Assembly: GCA_014874475.1 (NCBI GenBank) | Contig: JADBJJ010000023.1 | Location: 314,001 to 378,000, forward strand | Length of the DNA: 64,000 nucleotides | From: Chloroflexota bacterium | GTDB lineage: Bacteria; Chloroflexota; Anaerolineae; B4-G1; DUEL01 | Reading direction: 5' to 3' | Shown: positions 34,195 to 43,545 of the stretch, one piece after another | Numbering within the stretch: position 1 is the first letter of the stretch | Layout of the letters: each line of letters starts with the position of its first letter | The notes under the pieces: model-generated | What the model saw: only the letters and a program-made list of their open reading frames with translations | Told to the model about the DNA's origin: nothing | The model's database searches: none | Made by a program: the position numbers and the translations under genes

Positions 34195-35709
34195 TCACTC
34201 CCCAAACACCACCGCCGTGAACGTGTAGAGGGTAGCGCCTTCCCGCCAGCACCCGGCAGGAAGGCCGGCCTTGCGGCATAACCCTTCCAGAAACGCCTCC
34301 CGGTCCCACCCTTCCTCCACCGCGACCTGGGGGAGGAGCAACCCCTGCTGACCGCCTTTGACGATGAGCAGGCCGTGGGTGCCCACTTCTATCTGCGTCG
34401 GATCGGTCAGGCGGCGGAGGGGGGAGAGGACGGAAATCTCCAGGTGGACCCGCTCCAGTTCCTCCCGCGTCAGGGGTGGGAAGCGGGGGTCTTCGGTGGC
34501 AGCGGCCACGGCCATCTCCTGAACCCCACGGTAGAGAGGGGTGTCGGCCCGGAGGTGCCCGATGCACCCCCGCAACTCCCCGCCTTCGCGAAGGGTGACG
34601 AAGACCCCCGACGGGCGCAGGAGATGCGGGTCGTCGGTCTCGTAGGGCGGGAGAGCGCCATCGGTCAGGTAAGATTCCAGCGTCCGGCGAGCCAGCGCCA
34701 GCAGCGCCTCCCGCCGCGCCGGGGTCAGGTCGGGCGGGGCGTAGCGCCAGAACATCACCGCGCCATAACCCACTACCTGTTGAGGGTCGCCGTAGGGGGA
34801 ATCGGCGGAGTTAGCGTAGCGAAGGATGGAGATGGTATCCGCCCCCAGTCCGGCGGCGACCCGCATCGCCACCCGAATCGGCCCCTCCCCACAGGTACAG
34901 GTGACCAGTCCGGGGACGCCCCGCCTCATCATCGTTGCCACCGTCTCCTGCACTCGCGCCGGGTCTCCCGTCTCTATTGCCGCCAGGAGGGCCCCGTCCA
35001 CCGCCCTGGCGTCCTCCTGGGAGGGATAGTGGGAGAGGTCGGAGGAGGCGATGACGACAGCCTTCCGGCCCGGCAGCGCTCTCAGCAATGCATCCGCCAG
35101 GACCTGGACCGTCCCCTCATCGTCGGCACCCATCAGGATGGGGACAATGCGGCAATGGGGACAGACCCGCTGAAGGAAAGGGAGTTCTATCTCTATGGGG
35201 TGCTCCCCCTGGTGGGCAGCGGGGTCAAAAGTGATGCGAGGATCGGCCTGGACCAGGGCCTGGGCCAGGTCGGCGTCCACCGGTATCCGGCCCAGCGGGG
35301 TCTCCCATGCTCCCTCCGCCCAGACGGAGACCAGGCTGGAGAGGGGGGCTTGGTGGTCGGAGGCGATGATGACGGCGACATCGTACTGGCCGTTGCGCAG
35401 TTGGCGGAAACCGGCCGCCGCCACCGGCCCGGAGAAGACGTATCCGGCGTGGGGGACGATGATAGCCAGGGGCGCGCCGTCCACCGGTCCCTCCGCCGCC
35501 AGCATCCCGTCTATCATCTGCGCCAGTTCCTCCGGGTCGGCGGGGTACCAGGACCCGGCAACAGCGGGCAGGCGGATACGGCCAAAGGGAGCGATGGGAG
35601 TGGGGGACGCAGGCGGCAGGGTCTCCTTCACCCCCGGAGACGGAGCGGCGCAGGAGACCAGGAGCGATACCCATACCAATAAGCCATTGACAAGCGCAAC
35701 CCTGTCCAT
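34195..35709 (-). CDS. MEMO1-AMMECR1 fusion protein with lipoprotein signal
   Basis: This 504-residue fusion joins the two proteins of the AmmeMemoRadiSam group. The N-terminal MEMO domain (about residues 45-300) shows AGSWYPADPEEL, VPHAGYVFSGPVAAAG, ASDHQAPLS and ASSDLSHYP. The His/Asp residues correspond to the dioxygenase-like metal site. The AMMECR1 domain (about 330-500) shows GVFVTLREGGELRGCIGHL, DPRFPPLTREEL and LEISVLSPLRRL. Upstream of MEMO is a signal peptide ending LLVSCAAP, a good lipobox, so the protein should be exported and lipid-anchored; most homologues are cytosolic. The ATG at 35709 has GGAGCAAGCCT. The usual radical SAM partner is not adjacent. Confidence 0.9.
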   Translation of the reverse strand: MDRVALVNGLLVWVSLLVSCAAPSPGVKETLPPASPTPIAPFGRIRLPAVAGSWYPADPEELAQMIDGMLAAEGPVDGAPLAIIVPHAGYVFSGPVAAAGFRQLRNGQYDVAVIIASDHQAPLSSLVSVWAEGAWETPLGRIPVDADLAQALVQADPRITFDPAAHQGEHPIEIELPFLQRVCPHCRIVPILMGADDEGTVQVLADALLRALPGRKAVVIASSDLSHYPSQEDARAVDGALLAAIETGDPARVQETVATMMRRGVPGLVTCTCGEGPIRVAMRVAAGLGADTISILRYANSADSPYGDPQQVVGYGAVMFWRYAPPDLTPARREALLALARRTLESYLTDGALPPYETDDPHLLRPSGVFVTLREGGELRGCIGHLRADTPLYRGVQEMAVAAATEDPRFPPLTREELERVHLEISVLSPLRRLTDPTQIEVGTHGLLIVKGGQQGLLLPQVAVEEGWDREAFLEGLCRKAGLPAGCWREGATLYTFTAVVFGE

Positions 35710-35785
35710 AGGCTTGCTCCGGTGATGTTTTACCGCAAAAGCACAGGGGACGCCAGGACAAGACCTCTGCGCCTCTGCGGTGACT

Positions 35786-37843
35786 CTACCCCCCCACCCA
35801 GCGGGCATCCACCGCGACGACGCCCCCGGGCAGGGCGAGCAGCGGGTTAATCTCTATCTCCGTCAGGGCCGGGTTCTCCACCAGCAGGTGGGAGAAGGCC
35901 AGAAGGGCCTCCACCAGCGCCTCCCGGTCCGCCGGGAGACGGCCGCGCGCGCCCTGAAGCAATGCCCTTCCCCGGATTTCCTCTATCATCTCCTCCGCGT
36001 CGGCGCGGGTCAGCGGCGCCACCCGGAAGGCCACATCCCCAAAAATCTCCACAAAGACGCCCCCCAGGCCGAACATCACCACGGGCCCGAAACTGGGGTC
36101 CTGCTTGCCGCCCAGGATGACCTCCACGCCGCCCTCCACCATCCGCTGGACCAGGAAGCGCAGGTCGTGGGCCTCTGGCACGCGCGCCAGGACCCGCGCC
36201 CGCATCGCCTCCGCCTCCCGCCGCACTGCCTCCCGGTCCGGCAAGCCCAGGGCCACCCCGCCCACGTCCGATTTGTGGACAACATGCGCGGAGAGAGCCT
36301 TAAGGACAACGGGGTAACCCAGCCCCTCCGCCGCCTCCGCCGCTCCGTCGGGGTCTTCGGCCACCGCCCAGGGAGCCACTGGGATACCGTACTCCCGACA
36401 GAGGGCCAGCGCGCCGTCCGGGGCGTCCAGGGACAGGGGACGGGCCGGTCCAGGCCGCTCAGAGGGATCCCCGGCCAGGACTGAAAGGGCAGCCCGGCGG
36501 CGGTGCCAGTCCCGCGAGGCCGCCAGCGCGCAGACAGCCTTCTCCATATCCATAAAGATAGGGATGGAGACCTGGCCGATCAGTTCGCGCGCGATGCCTC
36601 CCTCTCCGTAGGCACAAAGGGCCACCGGCATCCCCGTCTCCCGGACGATGCGGTCCACCTGCTGCGCCAGTCGGTATGCCCCCTCTGCCTCGGTCTGGCT
36701 GTAAGTGTTGACCAGAAGGACCGCGTCCGGGCGAATCATCTGCAGCACCTGTTCCACGATGCGGGCGTAGAGGTCAAAGTCAAAAATGACGCCCAGGTCC
36801 AGGGGGTTGGTCGGGGCAATGACATCGGCGCGGAAGAGGGCCCGGACCGCCCCGACGAACGCCTCCGGCAGCGGCGCCAGGCGGAACCCGTACCTCTCCA
36901 CAAAATCGGCGGCAATGACAGCGTGCCCTCCGGAGCGGGAGATGACGACGATATCGTTCCCCCGGACAGGCGGGAGCACCATCCCCTGGGCAATGGCGAC
37001 CGCGTCCCCGAACGTGTCGGCGCGCAGAATGCCGGTTTGTCGGAATGCCGCGCTGACGATGCGGTCGTCGTTGGCCAGCGCAGCCGTATGGGAGCGGGCG
37101 ATGCTCTGACTGGCGCTCCCCCGGTTGGCCTTGTGGACGATGATGGGCTTTTCCGACCGGCGGGCCAGATTCATCAGCCCTCGCCCGTCGTCCACCGACT
37201 CCAGATAGAGGCAGACGATGCGGGTTCCGGGGTCCTCCAGCAGATAGTCCAGATAGTCCGCCTCGTCCAGGTCGGCCTTATTGCCGATGCTGACGACTTT
37301 GTTGACACCCAGCCCGGCGGCGGAGAACATCCCCGCGTAAGTGATGGAGACGCCGCCGCTCTGGGCGACCACCGAGACGGGGCCGAAGTGGAGCGTCTCC
37401 CGGCCGATGGGGGCGAAGGGCAGGCAGACCCCGGCATCCAGGTTGATGACGCTGATGCAGTTGGGGCCCACGATGCGGATACCCCAGCGACGGGCGACCT
37501 CTTTGAGTTGTTCCTCCAGACGACGACCCTCTTCCGAAAATTCGGAGAAGCCGCCGGACTCAATGACCACGTGACGGATGCCCTTCCGTCCACAGGTCTC
37601 CATCAGGCCGGGGACGAGGGGGGCGGGTACCAGGATGACCGCTAAGTCCAGGCCGTCGGGAACCTCGTCCAGCGAGGGGACGATGGGAACGCCGTAGACC
37701 TCCCCGCGCTCCCGCCCCACGGCATAGAGGGCACCGGAGTAGCCGAATGTGCGCAGGTTGAGAATGATGATGCGGGCCAGGTTGTCGGGTTTCTCCGATA
37801 CGCCGATGACGACGATGCTCTGGGGGTAGAAGATGCGGTCCAT
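35786..37843 (-). CDS. ADP-forming acyl-CoA/acetyl-CoA synthetase (single-chain alpha-beta type)
   Basis: NDP-forming acyl-CoA synthetases convert acyl-CoA, ADP and phosphate to acid, CoA and ATP, an energy-saving step in fermenters. The 685-residue protein has a CoA-binding Rossmann domain (IVVIGVSEKPDNLARI), a succinyl-CoA-ligase-like domain with the phospho-His in IARSHTAALA, and a C-terminal ATP-grasp domain (VVLKALSAHVVHKSDVGGVALGL, EINPLLALPGG). Related proteins include protein lysine acetyltransferases that lack the phospho-His. The His is present here, favouring the enzyme. The ATG follows GGAGGCTTC. The MEMO-AMMECR1 gene follows 76 nt downstream. Confidence 0.88.
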   Translation of the reverse strand: MDRIFYPQSIVVIGVSEKPDNLARIIILNLRTFGYSGALYAVGRERGEVYGVPIVPSLDEVPDGLDLAVILVPAPLVPGLMETCGRKGIRHVVIESGGFSEFSEEGRRLEEQLKEVARRWGIRIVGPNCISVINLDAGVCLPFAPIGRETLHFGPVSVVAQSGGVSITYAGMFSAAGLGVNKVVSIGNKADLDEADYLDYLLEDPGTRIVCLYLESVDDGRGLMNLARRSEKPIIVHKANRGSASQSIARSHTAALANDDRIVSAAFRQTGILRADTFGDAVAIAQGMVLPPVRGNDIVVISRSGGHAVIAADFVERYGFRLAPLPEAFVGAVRALFRADVIAPTNPLDLGVIFDFDLYARIVEQVLQMIRPDAVLLVNTYSQTEAEGAYRLAQQVDRIVRETGMPVALCAYGEGGIARELIGQVSIPIFMDMEKAVCALAASRDWHRRRAALSVLAGDPSERPGPARPLSLDAPDGALALCREYGIPVAPWAVAEDPDGAAEAAEGLGYPVVLKALSAHVVHKSDVGGVALGLPDREAVRREAEAMRARVLARVPEAHDLRFLVQRMVEGGVEVILGGKQDPSFGPVVMFGLGGVFVEIFGDVAFRVAPLTRADAEEMIEEIRGRALLQGARGRLPADREALVEALLAFSHLLVENPALTEIEINPLLALPGGVVAVDARWVGG

Positions 37844-38020
37844 GAAGCCTCCGGTGAGGGGATAATGTGGAAATCGGCCCGGATGCCCTACGTACTAGCT
37901 CCTTCGCCGTTCTCAGAATCCGGACCGGAACGCAGAACGGTGACGGCACTCAACACACCTCTAACGGTTTCCGGCATAGTGCCTCTTTATCCGATTCAGC
38001 CGATGCCTCTCGCCGCTTTC

Positions 38021-38049
38021 ATTATCTGACAGTTAGCCTCAAAAGTCAA
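38021..38049 (-). promoter_or_regulatory. Sigma-70 promoter for the acyl-CoA synthetase gene
   Basis: On the minus strand, TTGACT (38044-38049) and GATAAT (38021-38026) are separated by 17 bp. The leader is about 170 nt and has no feature I recognise. Confidence 0.65.
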
Positions 38050-38078
38050 GCATGGCCCGGACGCATCGGGGGTAATTT

Positions 38079-40571
38079 TCATTCCAGAATCAGCACCCGT
38101 TTCACCCGGTCCCCTTTGCGCAGGGGAATGAGAGAGCGACCCTGCGCGGGGCGGTCTTGCCGGAGAATGGAACGGGTGCCCACCAGCCGGAACGCGCCGG
38201 TCTCGGTGAGCAGAGCCAGAGTGGCGCCGGTCGGGATACTGGCCGCGCTCGCCAGCCCGACGCCGGGAGCCGCGAAGCGGGCGGTGATGACACCCTTCCC
38301 GTAGCGGCCCTGAGTCGGGTACTCGCTCAGCGGGGTCCGCTTGCCGCGCCCGTCCTCCGCCACCACCGCCAGGTCCTCGCCGCGCCGGCCCCCGGCCTGC
38401 GCTGGACCGCGCACCACCACCAGCGCCACCACCCGATCCCCCTCCTGCTTCTGGCCTGCCGCCTCCTGCAACTTAACACCTGCAACGCCGCCCGCCGGAA
38501 GCCCCATTGGGCGGACTTCCTCTTCCCGGAAGCGGATGGCCTGCCCCGCGCGGGTGACCAGGACCACCTCATCTGTGCCCGTCGTCCAGGCCGCGCCGAC
38601 CACGGCATCCCCTTCCGCGACGCCGATGACCGTCCCGAAGCCGACGGGGGGCAGGTCTGCTACGGCGATCCGTTTGACCATGCCGCGACGGGTGGCCAGG
38701 AAGAGATATTCGGGGCGAAACGGAGCGCCCTTCTGCTGCGCTTCGTGGCTGACAACCAGCGGAGAGAGAGCCAGCGCAGCGACGGCCGGAAAGGCGCCGC
38801 TCAGGGAGATCAGGTCGCCGATGGCGCGGCCCCCACCCTCCCAGACCGCGCCCTCCGGCAACTGGTGGACGGGGTAGGCGACGAACCGCCCGTCGGCTGA
38901 GAAAACATACAGAATGTCCCGCGTGGACGCCCGGAGCAGGGCCACGGGCAGGGCCATCTTCTCCAGTTTGTCCGGGAGCGCGGGATGCCCGCCCGGGTCG
39001 GCCACGCGAGCCACCCGGCCCGTCTCCGTCACGCCGATCCAGACCGGGACATCCGGGACCAGTTCCTCCACCGAGACGGCCGCTCGCGCTCCGGCGATTT
39101 CGGTTCGGCGCGCGTCGGCGTACTTCCCTTTCAGCGCAACCAGTTCTTCCTTAACGACCTCCCGGATTTTGGCCGGGCTCTTCAATAGCGCCGTCAGATG
39201 GCGAATCTGCTGCTGCTTCTCTTTGTACTCTTCCTGCAGTTTGTGCCGCTCCAGCGCAGCCAGCCGCTTGAGGGGCATATCCAGAATCGCCTGGGCCTGA
39301 ATTTCGGTCAGTTTAAAGCGGCGCATCAGATTGGTGCGTGCTGTCTCCGCCGTCCGGGAGCGGCGAATCATGTCAATCACTTCGTCTAAATTGTCCAGGG
39401 CGGTCAGGAGCCCCTCCAGGATGTGGGCCCGTTCCTTTGCCCGCTCCAGGTCGTAGCGGCTGCGTCGGGTGACAATCTCCTGGCGGTGTTCCAGGTAGAG
39501 GAGCAGGGCCCGCTTGAGCGTGAGCAGACGCGGCTCGCCGTCCACCAGTGCCAGCAGGATGATGCTGAAGGTACTCTCCAGGGGGGTGTGGCGGAAGAGT
39601 TCCGCCAAGACGGCCTCCGGCTCCGCCGTCCGGGCCAGTTCTATCACCACCCGGATGCCCTGGCGGTCCGATTCATCCCGCAGGTCCGTGATACCTTCCA
39701 GACGCCCTTCCCGGGCCAGTTCGGCGATGCGCTCCACCAGACTGCTCTTGTTGACCTGGTAGGGGATTTCGGTGACGACCAGCCGCTGGCGGGCGCGGTC
39801 CATTTCCAGCCGCACGCGGGCGCGGACGGTGATGCGGCCGCGACCGGTGCCGTAGGCCGCCGCCAGCGCGTCCTCCCCCTCCGCCGTCTCCCGATAGACG
39901 ATGCCGCCCGTGGGGAAGTCGGGGCCCTGAATGAAGCGGAGCAGGTCCTCCACGCCGATGTCGTCCAGTCGTTTCCAGTTATCCAGCAGGTAGATGAGGG
40001 CATCGCAGACCTCGCCCAGGTTATGGGGCGGGATAGAGGTGGCCATACCAACGGCGATGCCCGAGGAGCCGTTGACCAGCAGGTTGGGGATAGCCGCCGG
40101 CAGGATGGACGGTTCCTGCAGGGTATCGTCAAAGTTGGGGACGAAGTCCACCGTCTCCTTCTGGATGTCGGCCAGCATCTCGGCGGCGATGGGGGCCAGA
40201 CGGGCCTCGGTGTAGCGCATCGCGGCGGGGCTATCGCCGTCCACGGAGCCAAAGTTGCCCTGTCCGTCCACCAGGGGGTAGCGCAGGGAGAAGTCCTGGG
40301 CCATACGGGCCATAGCCTCGTAGACGGCAGCGTCGCCGTGGGGGTGGTACTTGCCCAGCACCTCGCCGACGATGCGGGCGGACTTTTTGTAGGGCGCGCC
40401 GGGATGCAGGCCCAGTTCGTGCATAGCGTAGAGGATGCGCCGCTGGACAGGCTTGAGGCCATCGCGCACATCCGGCAGCGCCCGCGCGACAATGACGCTC
40501 ATCGCGTAGTCCAGGTACGCCCGCTGGAGTTCATCCCGAATCTCCACTTCACGGATCACACCGACTTCCAT
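38079..40571 (-). CDS. gyrA: DNA gyrase subunit A
   Basis: GyrA cuts and rejoins DNA in the gyrase A2B2 complex. The 830-residue protein shows the N-terminal [26 protein letters not shown], the quinolone region [19 protein letters not shown], the catalytic tyrosine in [11 protein letters not shown], the coiled-coil domain with [17 protein letters not shown], and a six-bladed C-terminal beta-pinwheel. The GyrA box appears as QGRYGKG, two positions away from the QRRGGKG consensus, which still favours gyrase over topoisomerase IV. The ATG at 40571 has GGGAGGAACCACT. No gyrB is adjacent. An upstream in-frame start would add 26 unlikely residues. Confidence 0.93.
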   Translation of the reverse strand: MEVGVIREVEIRDELQRAYLDYAMSVIVARALPDVRDGLKPVQRRILYAMHELGLHPGAPYKKSARIVGEVLGKYHPHGDAAVYEAMARMAQDFSLRYPLVDGQGNFGSVDGDSPAAMRYTEARLAPIAAEMLADIQKETVDFVPNFDDTLQEPSILPAAIPNLLVNGSSGIAVGMATSIPPHNLGEVCDALIYLLDNWKRLDDIGVEDLLRFIQGPDFPTGGIVYRETAEGEDALAAAYGTGRGRITVRARVRLEMDRARQRLVVTEIPYQVNKSSLVERIAELAREGRLEGITDLRDESDRQGIRVVIELARTAEPEAVLAELFRHTPLESTFSIILLALVDGEPRLLTLKRALLLYLEHRQEIVTRRSRYDLERAKERAHILEGLLTALDNLDEVIDMIRRSRTAETARTNLMRRFKLTEIQAQAILDMPLKRLAALERHKLQEEYKEKQQQIRHLTALLKSPAKIREVVKEELVALKGKYADARRTEIAGARAAVSVEELVPDVPVWIGVTETGRVARVADPGGHPALPDKLEKMALPVALLRASTRDILYVFSADGRFVAYPVHQLPEGAVWEGGGRAIGDLISLSGAFPAVAALALSPLVVSHEAQQKGAPFRPEYLFLATRRGMVKRIAVADLPPVGFGTVIGVAEGDAVVGAAWTTGTDEVVLVTRAGQAIRFREEEVRPMGLPAGGVAGVKLQEAAGQKQEGDRVVALVVVRGPAQAGGRRGEDLAVVAEDGRGKRTPLSEYPTQGRYGKGVITARFAAPGVGLASAASIPTGATLALLTETGAFRLVGTRSILRQDRPAQGRSLIPLRKGDRVKRVLILE

Positions 40572-40815
40572 AGTGGTTCCTCCCATAGGGAGACGAAGAA
40601 GGGATAAGAGAGACTTGCGGCGGTGACGGCGACACCCCCTTCTATACACCTGTAGGGAGAAGAAAGGGGGCCGGGGGAATGAGAAGGGGGGCAGGACATT
40701 GTCTCCACCTTAACTCGTTATTTGGAGTGGTATAAGGCTTACCCTCTTTTCCCCTGATCCCAGGGGGCGAGCACAACGGCGCAAATTCCGTCTGGGTATG
40801 CGCCCGGATTTGCAT

Positions 40816-40855
40816 AGAAGAAGTGCCAGGGCCTGAGGCGCCTGGCACTTCTTTT
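40816..40855 (-). terminator. Terminator of the tRNA-tmRNA transcript
   Basis: GAAGTGCCAGG (40820-40830) pairs perfectly with CCTGGCACTTC (40841-40851), and the stem extends by about four more pairs to 40816 and 40855. It lies directly at the tmRNA 3' end. A T-run is present on the plus strand too, so it may stop transcription from both sides. Confidence 0.75.
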
Positions 40856-41236
40856 TGGTGGAGATGGCGGGATTTGAACCCGCGTCCGGAGAATTGAGCC
40901 AGAGACATCTACGAGCGTAGTCGGCTCTTTGGTTCTCGTCCGGCCCGTCGCGGCCGACCGCGCGGTGCAGGACCCAGCCGATAAGGCTTAGGCGACCGTA
41001 TCGGCGTCAGGCCGCCGCACACCGACTTTGTCACGCCCGGCCCTCAACCCGCCGGTGAGGGGGTGAGGCGGACGGGGCCGCTCGCTGTGGCGACCCGTTT
41101 TCCCCGACCGCATTACGCGGCGACGGGAATTGCAGCCCAAGTGTTGGCATTCTTAAGGTGCTCCGTTGTTCACGGGGTCAGAGCGCCCCGGCTCGCCGTC
41201 CCTGACCGGCCTTCCCCGTCGAGACCGTTCATCCCC
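40856..41236 (-). ncRNA. ssrA: tmRNA (ssrA), tag peptide ANTWAAIPVAA
   Basis: Transfer-messenger RNA frees stalled ribosomes and tags the unfinished protein for proteolysis. The 5' end GGGGATGAACGGTCTCGAC and the 3' end, a T-arm GGGTTCAAATCCC followed by CATCTCCACCA, are diagnostic. The 7-bp acceptor stem pairs GGGGATG with CATCTCC, and CCA is encoded. The tag frame at 41113-41148 reads GCC AAC ACT TGG, then on to GTC GCC GCG TAA, giving Ala-Asn-Thr-Trp-Ala-Ala-Ile-Pro-Val-Ala-Ala, with the usual Ala start and hydrophobic-Ala-Ala end. GC-rich pseudoknots follow. It is a one-piece, uninterrupted molecule of about 381 nt, 26 nt after tRNA-Arg. Confidence 0.96.
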
Positions 41237-41245
41237 ATGACGGCA

Positions 41246-41260
41246 GGGGCCAAAGGCCCC
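41246..41260 (-). other. Short hairpin between tRNA-Arg and tmRNA
   Basis: GGGGCC and GGCCCC form a 6-bp stem with a 3-nt loop between the tRNA-Arg 3' end and the tmRNA 5' end. It is a possible processing signal or weak terminator. Confidence 0.45.
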
Positions 41261-41262
41261 AG

Positions 41263-41336
41263 TACCCCCGGCAGGACTTGAACCTGCAACCTTTTGGTCC
41301 GCAACCAAATGCTCTGTCCAGTTGAGCTACGGGGGC
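41263..41336 (-). tRNA. tRNA-Arg (anticodon GCG)
   Basis: The cloverleaf is complete: acceptor GCCCCCG/CGGGGGT, D-arm GCTC/GAGC, anticodon stem TTTGG/CCAAA around the loop TTGCGGA, and T-arm GCAGG-TTCAAGT-CCTGC, with discriminator A. CCA is not encoded. The anticodon is GCG, reading CGC and CGU. Most bacteria use ACG (wobble inosine) for this box, so GCG is unusual. Confidence 0.93.
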
Positions 41337-41341
41337 CCAGG

Positions 41342-41430
41342 CGGGGAGGCAGGGATTCGAACCCTGGGTGGAGTTTTGCCCCCACAACCGCTTAGCAGGC
41401 GGCCCCGATCGACCACTCCGGCACCTCCCC
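41342..41430 (-). tRNA. tRNA-Ser (anticodon GCT)
   Basis: The acceptor stem GGGGAGG/CCTCCCC, anticodon loop CTGCTAA and a long variable arm are visible, as expected for a class II serine tRNA. It reads AGC/AGU. CCA is not encoded. Confidence 0.93.
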
Positions 41431-41440
41431 ACTCGCTCAG

Positions 41441-41527
41441 CGGAGGGAGAGGGATTTGAACCCCCGGTGACCATGCGGTCACAGCGGTTTTCAAGACCGC
41501 CGCCATCGTCCACTCGGCCATCCCTCC
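41441..41527 (-). tRNA. tRNA-Ser (anticodon TGA)
   Basis: The acceptor stem GGAGGGA/TCCCTCC, anticodon loop CTTGAAA and a long variable arm (GTGACCGCATGGTCACC) mark a second serine tRNA, reading UCA and probably other UCN codons. It is first in the tRNA-tmRNA transcript. Confidence 0.93.
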
Positions 41528-41562
41528 GAACACGCAGAGGGAACGCTCCCTGCCGCGCTGTT

Positions 41563-41591
41563 ATTGTACCACACCCTTGCTGTCCTGTCAA
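41563..41591 (-). promoter_or_regulatory. Promoter of the tRNA-Ser/Ser/Arg-tmRNA transcript
   Basis: On the minus strand, TTGACA (41586-41591) and TACAAT (41563-41568) are separated by 17 bp, ending about 36 nt before the first tRNA. Confidence 0.8.
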
Positions 41592-41613
41592 TACAAGTAT
41601 GTACCGTCTCACC

Positions 41614-41641
41614 TTGTCCTTTGGGTCAAAGAAGGTATAAT
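41614..41641 (+). promoter_or_regulatory. Promoter of the M24 peptidase gene
   Basis: TTGTCC (41614-41619) and TATAAT (41636-41641) are separated by 16 bp. It is divergent from the tRNA promoter, and the two -35 boxes lie about 23 bp apart. Confidence 0.7.
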
Positions 41642-41671
41642 TAACACAGGCAACACCGCAGAAAGGAGCCT

Positions 41672-42868
41672 ATGGAGACTTTCGCCATCGTCCAAGAGAA
41701 ACTGGACCAGGCCGTAGAAGTCCTGCAGGAAAAAGGGCTGGACCTCTGGATCACGTTTGTGCGGGAGACCAGCCAGGTCCGCGACCCTTGCCTGGACCTC
41801 ATCCTGGGGCTGGACCTGACCTGGCAGTCGGCGCTGATGATCAGCCGGACCGGGGAGCGCATCGCGATTGTGGGCCGGTACGATGTAGATAACGTCCGCA
41901 ACATCGGGGGGTACACGACGGTCATCGGGTACGACCAATCCATCCGCGAGCCGCTCGTGGAACAGGTTACCCGCTTGAATCCCCGCCAGATTGGCCTGAA
42001 CTTCTCCGAGAGCGATCCGGCAGCGGATGGGCTGACCCACGGAATGTTCCGCGTCATTGCGAGCATCCTGGGCGGGACGGAGTATTCGGCCCGGCTGACC
42101 TCGGCGGAGGAAGTCATTGCGGCCCTGCGCGGGCGCAAGACCGCCACCGAGATTGACTACATCCGTGCCGCCATCGGGGCCACTGAGGGCATCCTGCGGG
42201 AGGTAGAGGCTCTGGTCCATCCCGGTATGACCGAACGAGACATTGCCACCTTCATCCATCAGACGACCCAAAAGCGGGGCCTGACGCCGGCCTGGGAGCC
42301 CGAATATTGCCCCGTCGTCTGCGCCGGGCCGGAAGGGACCTTTGGCCACCGGATGCCCGGGGACTATCAAACTCAGCAGGGGGCCCTCCTCCAGATAGAC
42401 TTCGGCGTTCGTCGGGAAGGCTTCGTCTCCGACCTGCAGCGGACGATGTACTTCTGCCGGCCTGGGGAGGAGTCGCCGCCGGAGGAGGTGTTGCGGGCAT
42501 GGCGGGCCGCCCGGGCGGCACTGGAGGCTGGCCGAGCCGCCCTGCGCCCCGGCGCCCGGGGCTGGGAAGTGGATGCTGCCGCCCGCCAGACGCTGGTGGA
42601 GGCTGGCTACACTGAGTACCTCCACGCCTTCGGCCATCACATCGGCCGCACCGTCCACGATGGCGCCACCGTCCTGGGCCCGAAGTGGGAGCGCTACGGC
42701 AAGAGCATTGAGGGCGTCATTGAGGTCGGGAACGTCTTCGCCATTGAACTGGGTGTCTGGGTTCCCGGCTACGGCTATATCGGCTGCGAGGAAGACGTGC
42801 TGGTCACTCCAGAAGGGGCCGAATATCTGAGCGAACCACAAGAGGAAATCTGGTGCATCCATAAGTGA
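41672..42868 (+). CDS. M24-family metallopeptidase (Xaa-Pro aminopeptidase-like)
   Basis: M24 'pita-bread' enzymes include aminopeptidase P, prolidase and methionine aminopeptidase. The 398-residue protein has a creatinase-like N-terminal domain and a catalytic domain with all five metal ligands: Asp in LLQIDFGV, Asp in FVSDLQRTM, His in AFGHHIGRTVHDG, Glu in FAIELGVWV and Glu in GCEEDVLVT. The proximal His region differs slightly from classical PepP, so the substrate is not certain. The ATG has AAAGGAGCCT. Uridine kinase follows after 20 nt. Confidence 0.9.
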   Translation: METFAIVQEKLDQAVEVLQEKGLDLWITFVRETSQVRDPCLDLILGLDLTWQSALMISRTGERIAIVGRYDVDNVRNIGGYTTVIGYDQSIREPLVEQVTRLNPRQIGLNFSESDPAADGLTHGMFRVIASILGGTEYSARLTSAEEVIAALRGRKTATEIDYIRAAIGATEGILREVEALVHPGMTERDIATFIHQTTQKRGLTPAWEPEYCPVVCAGPEGTFGHRMPGDYQTQQGALLQIDFGVRREGFVSDLQRTMYFCRPGEESPPEEVLRAWRAARAALEAGRAALRPGARGWEVDAAARQTLVEAGYTEYLHAFGHHIGRTVHDGATVLGPKWERYGKSIEGVIEVGNVFAIELGVWVPGYGYIGCEEDVLVTPEGAEYLSEPQEEIWCIHK

Positions 42869-42888
42869 GCCATTCGTAGGAGGTCGGC

Positions 42889-43545
42889 GTGATCAAAAGG
42901 CCCGTCATCATCGGTGTCGCCGGAGGGACCGGCTCCGGCAAGACAACGGTGGCGATGAAGATTCTGGAGCGAGTAGGTACAGAACATATCGCCTATATTC
43001 CCCACGATGCGTACTATCGGGACCTGAGCCACTTGCCCCTGGAAGAGCGCACCTGCATCAATTTTGACCACCCCGATTCGCTGGAGACGGAACTCCTCAT
43101 CCAGCATCTCCGACAACTCAAGGCCGGACAGGCGGTGGAAATCCCCGTTTACGATTTCACCACTCATACCCGCACCGCGCAGACCCGACGGGTGGGCCCG
43201 GCGCTGGTCGTGCTGGTGGAAGGTATCCTGGTCTTCGCGGAGCCGGCGCTGCGGGAACTGTTTGACGTCAAACTCTACGTGGACACCGACGCCGACATCC
43301 GCCTGATTCGCCGCATCCAGCGGGACGTCCAAGAACGAGGCCGCTCAGTGGAGTCGGTCATTCAGCAGTATCTGAACACTGTCCGCCCGATGCATCTGGA
43401 ATTTGTGGAGCCCAGCAAGCGCTACGCCGACGTCATCATCCCGGAGGGGGGGTATAACGAGGTAGCCATTGAGATGGTCGCCGCGCGTATCCGGGGGCTG
43501 CTGGAACGACGAGCCGGAGAGGAGGACTGTGGGGCCTCCGCCTGA
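42889..43545 (+). CDS. udk: Uridine kinase
   Basis: Uridine kinase phosphorylates uridine and cytidine in pyrimidine salvage. The 218-residue protein has the P-loop GVAGGTGSGKTT, the substrate-binding HDAYYRDLSHLPLEER and FDHPDSLETELL blocks, PVYDFTTHTR, and the Walker B-like VVLVEGILVF. The lid region RIQRDVQERGRS is present. The start is GTG at 42889 with GGAGGTCGGC upstream. Its last 17 nt overlap the epimerase start, so translation is coupled. Confidence 0.94.
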   Translation: MIKRPVIIGVAGGTGSGKTTVAMKILERVGTEHIAYIPHDAYYRDLSHLPLEERTCINFDHPDSLETELLIQHLRQLKAGQAVEIPVYDFTTHTRTAQTRRVGPALVVLVEGILVFAEPALRELFDVKLYVDTDADIRLIRRIQRDVQERGRSVESVIQQYLNTVRPMHLEFVEPSKRYADVIIPEGGYNEVAIEMVAARIRGLLERRAGEEDCGASA

